From positions 1,178,001 to 1,242,000 of the forward strand of contig JBLWWJ010000002.1 in NCBI GenBank assembly GCA_048268005.1: a DNA stretch of 64,000 nucleotides. Direction: 5' to 3'. Positions 42,373-51,783 of the stretch are shown here, piece after piece. Each line of letters opens with the position of its first letter. Position 1 is the stretch's first letter. The notes under the pieces were generated by a model that saw only the letters and a list, made by a program, of their open reading frames with translations, was not told the DNA's origin and did no database searches. Source of the DNA: Ancylomarina sp048268005 (GTDB taxonomy: Bacteria; Bacteroidota; Bacteroidia; Bacteroidales; Marinifilaceae). The position numbers were made by a program, and so were the translations under genes.

Positions 42373-44418
42373 TTACCAAATCTTCGCTCTTTGATCTTCT
42401 GTACGGTACAAAGGATCTTTTTCGTTGATTTCGAATGCGGTGTAAAATTCAGGAATGTTGAACAAACCACCGTTTACACGGTAACGTCCAGGTGAGTGAA
42501 CATCTTCCTTAATTAATTTTCTTAGATAAGTGTCTCTCACATTGCCTCTCCAAACTTTTGAGTAAGCAAGGAAGAAGCGCTGCATGTTGTTGAAGCCATC
42601 AATATCAGCAGGTTTTTCACCATTCAGACTCATTTTGTAAGCTTCTAAAGCAACTGTTAAACCGCCATAATCAGCAATGTTTTCTCCTAGAGTTAATTTA
42701 CCATCAACGTTTAGATCATCGAAAGCCTGAAATCCGTTGAATTGATCAACTAACTTTTCAGCTCTTGCGTTGAATTTCTCGGTGTCTTCCGGAGTCCACC
42801 AGTCTCTCATATTACCATCTTTATCGAAACGACGTCCTGAATCATCAAAACCATGAGTCATTTCGTGACCGATAACGACACCAATAGCACCATAGTTAAC
42901 TGCATCGTCACCATTCATATAGAAAAATGGAGGTTGAAGAATTGCAGCAGGAAAAACAACCTCATTCAATAATGGATGATAGTAAGCATTTACAGTTTGT
43001 GGCGTCATACCCCATTTTTCAGTATCAACAGGCTGACCTAGTTTGGCAATATTCTTAGCAATACCAAAACGAGCAGCTCTCCAGGTGTTTTGAATATAAG
43101 AGTCAGTACCCACTTCTAATTTTGAGTAATCTTCCCACTTTTCCGGATAACCAATCTTCACACCGAAAGCGTCAAGTTTTGCTAAGGCTTCTTTTCTGGT
43201 TTCTGCACTCATCCATTCTAATTTCTCAAGTCTTCCGCGTAAAACGATTTTTAAGTTGTTTACCAACTCATCCATTCTAACTTTAGCTTCTGGTGGGAAA
43301 TATTTCTCTACGTATAATTGTCCAACAGCTTCACCTAGAACGGATCCTGTAGCATTTGACATACGTCTCCAGCGAGGTTGTTGTTCAGTTGCTCCGGTTA
43401 GTATTGTTCCATAAAAAGCAAATTGTTCTTTTTCAAGCTCGGTTGATACTTTACCAGCTGACTCGTCTATAACTTTCCATTTTAAGTATAATTTGATGTC
43501 AGCCAGTTTCTCATCTTTCAACATAAGGTTCAATTCCTTCATGTATCGAGGATGAGTTGTAATCACATACTCTTTAATGTCTGCACCCATTTCTTTGAAG
43601 TAAGTGGCCCAATCGAAGTTAGGGTATTCCTTCATTAAAACGTCAACCGTTTTAGGATTATACATGGCAGGATAATTTCTGTTTTCTAAGCGCGTATTGA
43701 ATTTTTCTGCCATACGAGTTTCGAACCTCATGATTGATTCTGCATTTTTCTTTGCAAGAGCAGCATCTTCACCAATCAGTTCAAACATTTTTGCCATATG
43801 CTTTACAAACTCAAGTCTGATGTTTGCGCTGGTTTCATTGTCTGCAGTATAGTAATCACGATCAGAAAGGGAAAGACCATCTTCCGAAAGGTACATGCGG
43901 TTAACCGTTGTGTTCTTCATATCTTGGTCAACGCCAGCACCAAATAGTGCACTGATACCCATTTTATGAAGGTGAATTAACTCATTACGCAAATCTGTTG
44001 CATTTTTAACCGCTTCAATTTTCGCAAACTCAGGTTGTAATGGTTTTAGCCCAATCTCGTTGATTTTTTCAACATCCATTGCGGTTGCATAGAAATCCTG
44101 AATCTTTTTTAGATTACTTCCTTCAGCAGCGTTTTCAGTCTTTGCTGCTTCTTCCAGAAGGTTGTGAACTGCCTCGTTGGCACTCTCTGCTAAAATATCG
44201 AAGGCACCGTAACGACTTTTATCTGCAGGAATTGGCGTATTCTTCATCCAGGTTCCGTTAGCATATTCAAAAAAGTCAACACCTGGCTTTACAGCTAGGT
44301 TCATATCCTCTTTTTTAAGGACGCCTTGACCTAATTGTTTCTCTTGGGTACAACCCGACAGAATACTAAGAGCTAAGCCTAAACCAAGAATGGTTTGACT
44401 TGTTTTGTTTAAGTTCAT
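42373..44418 (-). CDS. pepO: M13-family zinc metallopeptidase (PepO/neprilysin-like) lipoprotein
   Basis: A 681-residue M13 peptidase. The zinc site is H518-E-M-T-H522 in GHEMTHGFDDSGR, with the third ligand E579 in LGENIADYGG. It has the substrate-strand motif VNAYYHPLLNEVVFPAAIL and a C-terminal RAKIW. The signal peptide ends in a lipoprotein Cys (LSILSGC-TQ), so it should be anchored in the periplasm or outer membrane and degrade oligopeptides. It is divergent from mnmA across a 178-base spacer and ends with its own terminator. Confidence 0.95.
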   Translation of the reverse strand: MNLNKTSQTILGLGLALSILSGCTQEKQLGQGVLKKEDMNLAVKPGVDFFEYANGTWMKNTPIPADKSRYGAFDILAESANEAVHNLLEEAAKTENAAEGSNLKKIQDFYATAMDVEKINEIGLKPLQPEFAKIEAVKNATDLRNELIHLHKMGISALFGAGVDQDMKNTTVNRMYLSEDGLSLSDRDYYTADNETSANIRLEFVKHMAKMFELIGEDAALAKKNAESIMRFETRMAEKFNTRLENRNYPAMYNPKTVDVLMKEYPNFDWATYFKEMGADIKEYVITTHPRYMKELNLMLKDEKLADIKLYLKWKVIDESAGKVSTELEKEQFAFYGTILTGATEQQPRWRRMSNATGSVLGEAVGQLYVEKYFPPEAKVRMDELVNNLKIVLRGRLEKLEWMSAETRKEALAKLDAFGVKIGYPEKWEDYSKLEVGTDSYIQNTWRAARFGIAKNIAKLGQPVDTEKWGMTPQTVNAYYHPLLNEVVFPAAILQPPFFYMNGDDAVNYGAIGVVIGHEMTHGFDDSGRRFDKDGNMRDWWTPEDTEKFNARAEKLVDQFNGFQAFDDLNVDGKLTLGENIADYGGLTVALEAYKMSLNGEKPADIDGFNNMQRFFLAYSKVWRGNVRDTYLRKLIKEDVHSPGRYRVNGGLFNIPEFYTAFEINEKDPLYRTEDQRAKIW

Positions 44419-44563
44419 ATTTGATTGTTTTTGTTAAAACTTATGTTCGAATCACAAATATATATAAATGGGGTTTAAAGCTCTTGTTTTTTCGACGACC
44501 ATTATATTCTGGAAGATTTTCCGAATAAATGTTTATACCATCGAATGGTTCTTGCTTTTTTTC

Positions 44564-44571
44564 TAGTTTTG
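44564..44571 (+). promoter_or_regulatory. Candidate -7 element of mnmA
   Basis: TAGTTTTG, an exact TAnnTTTG match, 26 bases before the mnmA ATG. No clear -33 TTTG is found at normal spacing. Confidence 0.4.
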
Positions 44572-44596
44572 TAATTCGTTAAGAAACTATAGAAAT

Positions 44597-45688
44597 ATGA
44601 CTATGAGTTGTAGAGATAAGAATAAAGTGGTGTTGGGTATGAGCGGAGGTACCGATTCTTCTGTAACGGCTATGTTACTTAAGCAAAAGGGCTATGAAGT
44701 TATAGGTGTTTCTTTATGGTTTTGGAACTCACCCAATGAGGATGCAAAAAATAATGAACTGCCCGATTTTATTGTGGATGCTCAGCAGTTAGCAAAGAAA
44801 CTCTCCATTGAACATCATGTTATCGATGCGCGTGATGAGTTTAAGAATGTAGTTATAGGTCAATTTCTTCAGGAATACTTGAATGGACGTACGCCTAGCC
44901 CTTGCATACATTGTAATCCCAATTTAAAATGGCGTTTGTTTTTGGATAAAGCAGATCAGCTAGGAGCGGAATTTATCGCAACAGGACATTATATTCAGAT
45001 ACTTGAGGAAGATGGTGTTTTTTATATTCATAAAGGAGACGATCCTGCTAAAGATCAATCCTATTTTTTATGGAATCTAAATCAAGAAATTTTATCACGA
45101 ACATTAACACCATTAGGTGCATTTACAAAATCGGAAGTACGTGAGATGGCAACAGGATTTGGCCATAAAAAAGTAGCGTCTAAGAAAGAGAGTATGGGGA
45201 TTTGTTTTCTCGATGGCATGGATTATAGAGATTTCTTAAAGCAAGAAATTCTGGATGTAGATGAGAGAATAGGAAAGGGAAAGGTTGTAGATGCTGATGG
45301 TAAAGAGTTGGGGTGGCACGAAGGTTACCCTTATTATACTATCGGACAGAAACGAGGTTTAGAACTTAAAGAGAAAACAGGTTTGATGGTGAGTCGTATT
45401 GATACCGAGAGCAATACTTTGGTTCTTGAGAAAAGAGAACAACTTAATAAAAAGGAATTTGTGGTGAGTGGCTACTATTTGAATAATCAAGATGATATTT
45501 CGAATTCTGAAATATCGACTGTTGTTAGAGGTTTAGGATTAAATCCTGAAGGTTATTCAAAACTGACAATAATTGATGGAAATAGCCTTAAAGTAGAGTT
45601 AGATAATCCAGCTTGGGCAATAGCTCCCGGACAACCAGTCGCTTTTTATATTGGCAATAAATTAATTGGCGGTGGTTTTGCCGAATAG
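44597..45688 (+). CDS. mnmA: tRNA-specific 2-thiouridylase MnmA
   Basis: A 363-residue enzyme that puts sulfur on U34 of tRNAs for Lys, Glu and Gln. It has the PP-loop VVLGMSGGTDSSVTAMLL, a Cys pair in GRTPSPCIHCN, and the second Cys in ESMGICFLDG. A middle domain carries LGWHEGYPYYTIGQKRGL and the C-terminal beta-barrel ends in NPAWAIAPGQPVAFYIGNKLIGGG. It reads divergently from the M13 peptidase. A start at the third codon (second ATG) is also possible. Confidence 0.95.
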   Translation: MTMSCRDKNKVVLGMSGGTDSSVTAMLLKQKGYEVIGVSLWFWNSPNEDAKNNELPDFIVDAQQLAKKLSIEHHVIDARDEFKNVVIGQFLQEYLNGRTPSPCIHCNPNLKWRLFLDKADQLGAEFIATGHYIQILEEDGVFYIHKGDDPAKDQSYFLWNLNQEILSRTLTPLGAFTKSEVREMATGFGHKKVASKKESMGICFLDGMDYRDFLKQEILDVDERIGKGKVVDADGKELGWHEGYPYYTIGQKRGLELKEKTGLMVSRIDTESNTLVLEKREQLNKKEFVVSGYYLNNQDDISNSEISTVVRGLGLNPEGYSKLTIIDGNSLKVELDNPAWAIAPGQPVAFYIGNKLIGGGFAE

Positions 45689-45765
45689 AGGAAAGTAAGG
45701 ATAAAGGATAAAGGTGAGAAATTTAAAACTTTGTTTCCTGATGAGTATATAATAAGATAACAGAT

Positions 45766-46011
45766 ATGACAGTAGATACACCAAATATTTTCTCTAATGG
45801 CGATGAGCTCATTAAGATCATTCAAATGCGTATGCCTTACGGTAAGTATAAAGGTTGGTATATATTAGACTTACCTGAACGCTATATTGTTTGGTATCAT
45901 CAAAAAGGTTTTCCTGCTGGCAAGCTAGGCGAGATGTTGGGTGTGGTTTATGAAATTAAACTAAATGGACTAGAGGACATGATGCGTCCTCTATGCCAAA
46001 AATACCGATAG
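45766..46011 (+). CDS. DUF3820 family protein
   Basis: An 81-residue protein with the signature MRMPYGKYKGWYILDLPERYIVWYH, typical of DUF3820 (YGKYKG followed by LP-x-x-YL-x-W). Family members are small, basic and of unknown function. The gene is convergent with the response regulator, with one base between the stop codons and no terminator hairpin in between. Confidence 0.85.
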   Translation: MTVDTPNIFSNGDELIKIIQMRMPYGKYKGWYILDLPERYIVWYHQKGFPAGKLGEMLGVVYEIKLNGLEDMMRPLCQKYR

Positions 46012-46012
46012 C

Positions 46013-46762
46013 TTAAAAGCCAAGTTGCTGCTTTAATAACTTGTAGCCACTTTTACTAACCTTCAGTTTTTCTCCAGCTTTAAGAATAAGCATCCAGCTA
46101 TCTTTTTCGTAGGGTTCTAGTTTTGAAATTTCTTCCAAACGTATCAAGTAGGAGCGGTGAATACGACAAAATTCCTTTGGATTAAGGTGGGTTTCGAAGT
46201 ATTTCATCGTTTTTTGTTTCAGATGGTGTCCGTCCTGAGTATAGATCATCACGTAATCGTCCTGAGCTTCAAAATATCTGATTTCATCGACCGGAATAAT
46301 ATCAATCTTATTGCGTGATTTGACCACAATTCGGCTTAGTTCTTCCCTGTTTTTATCCTCATGATTCTTAAGTTTTTCAATATCTAGGTTTTCGCTCTGA
46401 TTCTTTAATCGGGATACCGTTTTGGAAATGGCATCTTCGAATCGTTCTTTTGAGAATGGTTTTAAAAGATAATCAACCGCATTGTGCTCGAATGCTTTAA
46501 TGGCGTATTCATTGTAGGCTGTTGTAAAGACAATATTATAAGGTTTGTCAAGAAGTTCTAAAAGTTCAAAGCCAGTCAATTTAGGCATTTGAATATCAAG
46601 GAAGATTAAATCGGGGTAAATCTCATTTATAGCTTTTAAGCCTTGAAAACCATCAGAGTATTCGCCTACAATCTCAATTTGATCGTTGTCTGCTAAATAT
46701 GATTTTACCAGGTCTCGGGCTAATGATTCGTCGTCTATTATTATGGTCTTAATCTTTTTCAT
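46013..46762 (-). CDS. LytTR-type response regulator
   Basis: A 249-residue regulator. The receiver domain at residues 1-120 has phosphoacceptor D56 (LIFLDIQMPK) and the conserved K of LLKPFSKERF. The LytTR DNA-binding domain at about 145-245 carries RIVVKSRNKIDIIPVDEIRYFEA and RIHRSYLI. It partners with the histidine kinase 66 bases upstream in the same operon. Regulators of this type bind paired direct repeats in promoters. Confidence 0.95.
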   Translation of the reverse strand: MKKIKTIIIDDESLARDLVKSYLADNDQIEIVGEYSDGFQGLKAINEIYPDLIFLDIQMPKLTGFELLELLDKPYNIVFTTAYNEYAIKAFEHNAVDYLLKPFSKERFEDAISKTVSRLKNQSENLDIEKLKNHEDKNREELSRIVVKSRNKIDIIPVDEIRYFEAQDDYVMIYTQDGHHLKQKTMKYFETHLNPKEFCRIHRSYLIRLEEISKLEPYEKDSWMLILKAGEKLKVSKSGYKLLKQQLGF

Positions 46763-46828
46763 AGTCGTAGTCGGTTGAGTGGTAGACTCAAAATGAAATA
46801 TACTGAATTCGTTTTAGAAAATAAATGC

Positions 46829-47878
46829 CTACACTTGTGGGAATTCCAGATTCACAATGAATTTCGATTCTGTTTTTGAAATATACAGAAGGTCGGTTCT
46901 TCCGTAGATAAGATTCAAGCGTTCTTGTATGTTTTTAAGTCCAATTCCCTGTCCTTTTGTTGTGATGGCATCCTTATCGAAATTGTTTGAGATTTGAATG
47001 TGCAGATTGTTTTTGTTTTTTTCTGCCTTTGTTTTAATCTCCACAGGTTCCAGGCTTTCATTTACACCGTGTTTAATGGCGTTTTCATAAATGGGTTGTA
47101 GAATCAGGTTAGGGATTTTCAAGTTTTCTATATTTGTATCTATATCAAAATCGAGAAGTAAGCGCTCTCCAAATCTAACTTTTTCAATCTCCAAATAAAG
47201 GCGGCTATTTTCCATTTCATTGGAAAGGGTGTTCAGCTCTTTTAAATCCTGATCCAGCGAGTATCTAAGGAAAGTTGAAAGTTTCACTAACATCTCGCGC
47301 GATTGTTCTGGTTTGATAAGAGTTAGTGAACTTACAGAATTCAAACTATTGAATAAGAAATGTGGGTTGATTTGAGATTTTAGCGCATTAATTTCGGCTT
47401 CCTTAATTAGATTTTTTAAATCGGCTTCGTTTTCAATTTTCAATTTAAATTTCTGATAGTAGACAAATGAATAATATAATATAACGATATAGTCATAAAT
47501 AGCTAAGAGCATGAATGCCATCCAGTAATAAGGCATTATTATTACGGGATGCTCATCCGAATAGGGTGCATAAAACCAGGCATGTATGATGTGTGTTAAA
47601 GATAACCAAATAGCAACAAAAATGATTGCTACAGCCGTGTGATGTAAAATTGCGGCTAATCGTCCTATCTTATCAACGTCAACATGTTTTACGATGTACC
47701 AAATTGATGGTGAGATTACTAATAGGGGAAGTGATATGCTAAAAGCTGAAATAATCGCCCGAATAGTGTCTGCACCTTGAAAATACCAATCAATAGTGAA
47801 TAGTAGTCCTGTTAGACCCAACCACATGACAAGATAAATATATATGCCATAACGGAAGGAAAGTATTGGATGCTCCAT
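46829..47878 (-). CDS. LytS-type sensor histidine kinase
   Basis: A 349-residue membrane kinase: about four N-terminal membrane helices (residues 10-130) and no large extracellular sensor domain. Then the HisKA-like motif LKSQINPHFLFNSLNSVSS with phosphoacceptor H173, and an ATPase domain with PNLILQPIYENAIKHGV (N box) and GQGIGLKNIQERL (G box). It is encoded between the LiaF-like protein and the LytTR regulator, so the LiaF-like proteins may regulate it. Confidence 0.94.
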   Translation of the reverse strand: MEHPILSFRYGIYIYLVMWLGLTGLLFTIDWYFQGADTIRAIISAFSISLPLLVISPSIWYIVKHVDVDKIGRLAAILHHTAVAIIFVAIWLSLTHIIHAWFYAPYSDEHPVIIMPYYWMAFMLLAIYDYIVILYYSFVYYQKFKLKIENEADLKNLIKEAEINALKSQINPHFLFNSLNSVSSLTLIKPEQSREMLVKLSTFLRYSLDQDLKELNTLSNEMENSRLYLEIEKVRFGERLLLDFDIDTNIENLKIPNLILQPIYENAIKHGVNESLEPVEIKTKAEKNKNNLHIQISNNFDKDAITTKGQGIGLKNIQERLNLIYGRTDLLYISKTESKFIVNLEFPQV

Positions 47879-47902
47879 AAATCAAATGTTCTAATCGAAA
47901 GC

Positions 47903-48652
47903 TTATTTCTTTTCAGCGTATTTAGTAGACTTTATTTCACAACCTCCCAGAGCTACAAATCCCTTAATGATCAATTCCTTTTTGGGCTCGACGATATAAT
48001 TGGGTGTCGGCATTCTCTTGTCAGAAACACCACCTAAAACAGCGGATACATCAACCTTTACATCCCAATCCGGAGGCACAATAATTACGGAGCCACCAAA
48101 CATGGCAAAGAGTTCAATCGTATGTGTTCCTTCGGCAAGCTGTGCATAGCTTAGGTCAACTTCACCACCACCAAACATGCAGGTAATACGACCACCTTTA
48201 AAATTTTTGGTATTAACGATTCGTTCTCCGCCACCAAAAATATTTAATTCATTAATATAGTCTGCTGAATCCTCAGGCATGCACGACATTCTGGATTGAC
48301 AGAAGTTGCGTTTACGAATAAGCATAACACCTAATACAACAAGAATAACGGGCCAGAAAAAGCGATAAAGATCATAATGCCAGTCGAAAATGCGAGGCAT
48401 CATAAATACAGCCCCAATGGCTATTAAAGTTAATCCAGTTGTTCTGTCATTTTTAGCAAAGGTAAATAGACTACCAATAACAATAAGGAGCATTGGCCAT
48501 GAGAAGATTATTCTTTCAAGATTATTTGGAAAGAAATCTAAATTGTTTAGAATTAAGGCCCCACCAAATAGTATTAATAGGATACCAAAAACAGAGTTAT
48601 TCCCTCCTTTAGGTCTTTTATCTTCGTTAAAATGTTTAAAATCTCTATTCAT
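47903..48652 (-). CDS. LiaF-like membrane protein
   Basis: A 249-residue protein. About four membrane helices (residues 20-110: FGILLILFGGALILNNLDFF, MLLIVIGSLFTF, LTLIAIGAVFMM, ILVVLGVMLI) are followed by a beta-rich cytoplasmic or periplasmic domain with repeated LNIFGGGERIV, TCMFGGGEVDLSYA, FAMFGGSVIIVPPDW and VSAVLGGVSDKR. This is the LiaF C-terminal-type beta-helix. In Firmicutes LiaF represses a cell-envelope-stress histidine kinase. Here a similar role towards the adjacent LytS-type kinase is inferred from context. Confidence 0.88.
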   Translation of the reverse strand: MNRDFKHFNEDKRPKGGNNSVFGILLILFGGALILNNLDFFPNNLERIIFSWPMLLIVIGSLFTFAKNDRTTGLTLIAIGAVFMMPRIFDWHYDLYRFFWPVILVVLGVMLIRKRNFCQSRMSCMPEDSADYINELNIFGGGERIVNTKNFKGGRITCMFGGGEVDLSYAQLAEGTHTIELFAMFGGSVIIVPPDWDVKVDVSAVLGGVSDKRMPTPNYIVEPKKELIIKGFVALGGCEIKSTKYAEKK

Positions 48653-48689
48653 AACAGTATGTTTTATGATTTCGAATAATCAGATTTGT

Positions 48690-49046
48690 TTAATGTTTGT
48701 CTTCTTTTTTACTATCGCCTATAGATTGACACTCGTCAGGTTTTAAGATATAACTAATACCCATCAAGATAAGGATGCCAGGCCAAAACCAAATTTGCCA
48801 TTCATCCGACATTATAAAGAGATCGTCTGCCAGAAAATAGGCACCTACGGCAAGTACTGCCATACCGCTAAAAATCTTGCCTCTAACTATAATCATCAGC
48901 AAGCCAATGAGAATAAGAAAACTTTCCCAACGGAAGATATAGTGGTGAATATTTCTTGGTAAAAAATCTATATTGCTTAACAGGATAACAATTCCAATAA
49001 TTATGAGTGTTAATCCTACAATCAAAGGTCTTCTGTCTTTGTTCAT
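48690..49046 (-). CDS. LiaI/LiaF-type small membrane protein
   Basis: A 118-residue protein with about four hydrophobic segments (LIVGLTLIIIGIVILLSNID, ESFLILIGLLMII, GMAVLAVGAYFL, WFWPGILILMGISYIL). It is like the membrane part of the LiaF-like neighbour but lacks the beta domain. It is the first gene of a four-gene cassette ending in a LytTR regulator. The two proteins probably share ancestry by duplication of the membrane module. Confidence 0.8.
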   Translation of the reverse strand: MNKDRRPLIVGLTLIIIGIVILLSNIDFLPRNIHHYIFRWESFLILIGLLMIIVRGKIFSGMAVLAVGAYFLADDLFIMSDEWQIWFWPGILILMGISYILKPDECQSIGDSKKEDKH

Positions 49047-49326
49047 AATGCAAATGTTTTAATTATCTAATGCTAATTTACGTCAAGACCATCACTTTCA
49101 CGAAGGATAATCGGTTAGTTGCCTATTATTATCGGTGAAACCAGTTAACAAAAACTAGATTATTTAGACCTGAAAGATACAATTTTGATTTAGAATTTAT
49201 CCATGATTAATGAGCCTGAGCCTCAGATGTGTTTGCGAAATTGTTTAGATTTGAAAGTAAATAGTCACCGTATTGTTTATTCTATTGCTATTTTTATGCT
49301 CTAGATTATAAAATATCAACTGAATT

Positions 49327-51333
49327 ATGAATAAGACTGAAGCTTTGCAACGTATATCTGAATTACGTGAGCAACTCCATACACATAACCACAATTATTA
49401 CGTTCTTTCACAGCCTACTATCAACGATTTTGAGTTTGATATGATGATGAACGATTTGATTGCTTTGGAAAATAAGTACCCTGAATATGCCGATGAAAAT
49501 TCACCTAGTCAGCGAGTAGGTAGTGATATCAATCTTGAATTTAAACAGGTGCTGCACGAGTACCCTATGCTTTCACTGGGGAATACCTATTCTGAGGAAG
49601 ATGTGCGTGATTTTGAAACCCGAATTCAGAAGTTAACTGAAGAAAAGATACAATACGTCTGTGAGTTGAAGTACGATGGAACTTCGATTAGTCTAAAATA
49701 TAAGAATGGAAAACTGGTTCAGGCCTTAACCCGAGGTGATGGGGTACAAGGTGATGATGTAACGACAAATGTAAAAACGATTAAAGCGATTCCGTTAAGC
49801 TTACAAGGCAACGATTATCCGGATGAATTTGAGATTCGAGGAGAGATTATGATGCCATTTCAGGTGTTTGAAAATTTGAATGTAGAGCGCGAAAAAGAGG
49901 GGGAGAGTCCTTTTGCCAATCCAAGGAATGCGGCTTCTGGGAGTTTGAAAATGCAAAATTCATCGGTAGTCGCTAAGCGTCAGCTCGATTGTTACCTTTA
50001 TTATCTATTGGGCAAGCAAATACCAGCCCGCCATCACTTCGAGAATTTGGAACTTGCAAAATCATGGGGATTCAAAATTTCTGATGACAGTAAGTTGTGC
50101 AATTCTATTGATGAGGTACTCGACTATATTAATTATTGGGACACCAAGCGTGAAGATTTACCTGTGCCTATTGATGGTATTGTGATTAAGGTGAATTCAC
50201 TCGATCAGCAGGATGAGCTGGGATACACAGCTAAATCGCCTCGTTGGGCAATTTCTTATAAGTTTAAGGCTGAACGTGTGGCCACTCGCTTACAATCGGT
50301 GAGTTATCAGGTGGGACGTACTGGATCTATTACTCCGGTGGCTAATTTGGATGCGGTACAGTTAGCGGGAACTGTGGTGAAAAGAGCTTCTCTGCATAAT
50401 TCTGATATTATTGAAAATCTTGATTTACACTTGAATGATAGTGTCTTTGTTGAAAAAGGTGGCGAAATTATTCCAAAGATTGTTGGCGTTGATGTAGATC
50501 AGCGAGAGGCCAATGCTCAAAAGATTGAGTTTGTTGAAAACTGTCCGGAATGCGAAACGCAACTGATTCGTATTGAAGGGGAGGCTAACCATTATTGCCC
50601 TAATAGTGTGTTCTGTCCACCACAAATAACAGGACGAATTGAGCACTTTATTGGCCGTAAAGCCATGAATATAGATGGTTTGGGAGAAGAAACCATTGAA
50701 CTTTTGTATCAGAAAAATTTGGTGAAGAATATTGCCGATTTGTATAAGCTGAAGAAAGAAGATCTTCTGCCATTGGAGCGTATGGGGGAAAAGTCTGCCG
50801 ATCGTATTTTGAGCAGTATTAAGGAATCTTTACAAGTGCCTTTCGAGAAAGTTTTATTTGCATTGGGTATTCGTCACGTTGGTCAAACTGTAGCTAAGAA
50901 ATTGGCGAAAAGCCTGACTTCCATTCAGTGTTTGAAAGAAGCTAGTCTTGAAGAACTGGTTGAGATCGATGAGATTGGTGATAAAATAGCAAAAAGCATC
51001 ATCCTGTTTTTCGAAGATGAGGCTCAGAATAATTTGGTGAATGAATTGATGGCACACGGTTTGCAATTCGAATTAAATGAGGAGGAACTGGCTAATCAAA
51101 CTAACAAGCTGGAAGGACTTTCCATTGTTATTTCAGGAAGTTTTAGTTTGCATTCGCGTGATGAACTGAAGGCCATGATTGAGCAGAATGGTGGGAAGAA
51201 TACCAGTTCTATATCCAAGAAAACGGATTTATTTCTGGCAGGAGAGAAGGTGGGACCAAGTAAATTGGAGAAGGTTGAAAAGTTCGGGATTAAAACTATT
51301 TCAGAGGTCGAATTTATAGAACTGATACAGTAG
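49327..51333 (+). CDS. ligA: NAD+-dependent DNA ligase
   Basis: A 668-residue ligase. Order: Ia domain (HNHNYYVLSQPTINDFEFD), adenylation domain with catalytic K115 in CELKYDGTSI, OB fold, a four-Cys zinc finger (CPECETQ then CPNSVFCP), helix-hairpin-helix repeats (IEHFIGRKAMNIDGLGEETI, ALGIRHVGQTVAKKL) and a C-terminal BRCT domain (GLSIVISGSF, LKAMIEQNGGKNTSSIS). It seals nicks in replication and repair. The gene stands alone with its own terminator. Confidence 0.97.
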   Translation: MNKTEALQRISELREQLHTHNHNYYVLSQPTINDFEFDMMMNDLIALENKYPEYADENSPSQRVGSDINLEFKQVLHEYPMLSLGNTYSEEDVRDFETRIQKLTEEKIQYVCELKYDGTSISLKYKNGKLVQALTRGDGVQGDDVTTNVKTIKAIPLSLQGNDYPDEFEIRGEIMMPFQVFENLNVEREKEGESPFANPRNAASGSLKMQNSSVVAKRQLDCYLYYLLGKQIPARHHFENLELAKSWGFKISDDSKLCNSIDEVLDYINYWDTKREDLPVPIDGIVIKVNSLDQQDELGYTAKSPRWAISYKFKAERVATRLQSVSYQVGRTGSITPVANLDAVQLAGTVVKRASLHNSDIIENLDLHLNDSVFVEKGGEIIPKIVGVDVDQREANAQKIEFVENCPECETQLIRIEGEANHYCPNSVFCPPQITGRIEHFIGRKAMNIDGLGEETIELLYQKNLVKNIADLYKLKKEDLLPLERMGEKSADRILSSIKESLQVPFEKVLFALGIRHVGQTVAKKLAKSLTSIQCLKEASLEELVEIDEIGDKIAKSIILFFEDEAQNNLVNELMAHGLQFELNEEELANQTNKLEGLSIVISGSFSLHSRDELKAMIEQNGGKNTSSISKKTDLFLAGEKVGPSKLEKVEKFGIKTISEVEFIELIQ

Positions 51334-51362
51334 TTCTGATTTTATTTAAAGAAAAGTTATTG

Positions 51363-51400
51363 ATACCCCAGTTCAGAATTTGAGCTGGGGTATTTTTTTA
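51363..51400 (+). terminator. Terminator of ligA
   Basis: Stem ATACCCCAGTTC/GAGCTGGGGTAT (one G-T pair) followed by T residues, 30 bases after the stop codon. Confidence 0.9.
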
Positions 51401-51583
51401 TCTCGACAGAATACCATTGATGTAACCTAATGCGTATGATAATAGAAAGATGAGATTAAAGACAATTAAAAACAACATGACGATTTTTAAATGTTTGTTT
51501 ATTTTCTTTTTGCGTCTGTCAGCTAATAGGCTTGTTCCTAATGCTAAAACTGATGATGAGTTGAGGAGTAGTATGATATTCAT
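51398..51583 (-). CDS. Possible small membrane protein
   Basis: A 61-residue frame with two hydrophobic segments (NIILLLNSSSVLALGTSLLA and IVMLFLIVFNLIFLLSYALG) separated by a basic loop (DRRKKKINKH). Its 3' end adjoins the ligA terminator region. The layout of a membrane hairpin with a positive loop is realistic, but no family is recognised and there is no ribosome-binding site of note. Confidence 0.4.
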   Translation of the reverse strand: MNIILLLNSSSVLALGTSLLADRRKKKINKHLKIVMLFLIVFNLIFLLSYALGYINGILSR

Positions 51584-51699
51584 TTGATCAATAATTTTTC
51601 CGATTAATAACTTATTGCAAGACTATTGCTTAAGGTCGTTACGATTCATTCGCAATGTTAACAAAATAAAATATAAGTTATCGAGATGAACAAATAGAA

Positions 51700-51729
51700 T
51701 TTGTGAAGTTTCTTGTTAAGCTACTTTTG
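51700..51729 (+). promoter_or_regulatory. Consensus Bacteroidota promoter upstream of TonB receptor 1
   Basis: TTTG (51700-51703), an 18-base spacer and TACTTTTG (51722-51729) match the TTTG / TAnnTTTG consensus exactly. The transcript start would be near 51736. Confidence 0.65.
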
Positions 51730-51769
51730 CTTTAAGGCTGTCAGGTTTATTTGAAATCGGACAGGATGT

Positions 51770-51783
51770 GTTCGATATCGAAC
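51770..51783. promoter_or_regulatory. 14-base perfect palindrome in the leader of TonB receptor 1
   Basis: GTTCGATATCGAAC is a perfect palindrome, about 40 bases downstream of the promoter. It could be an operator or leader hairpin. Its regulator is unknown. Confidence 0.45.
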
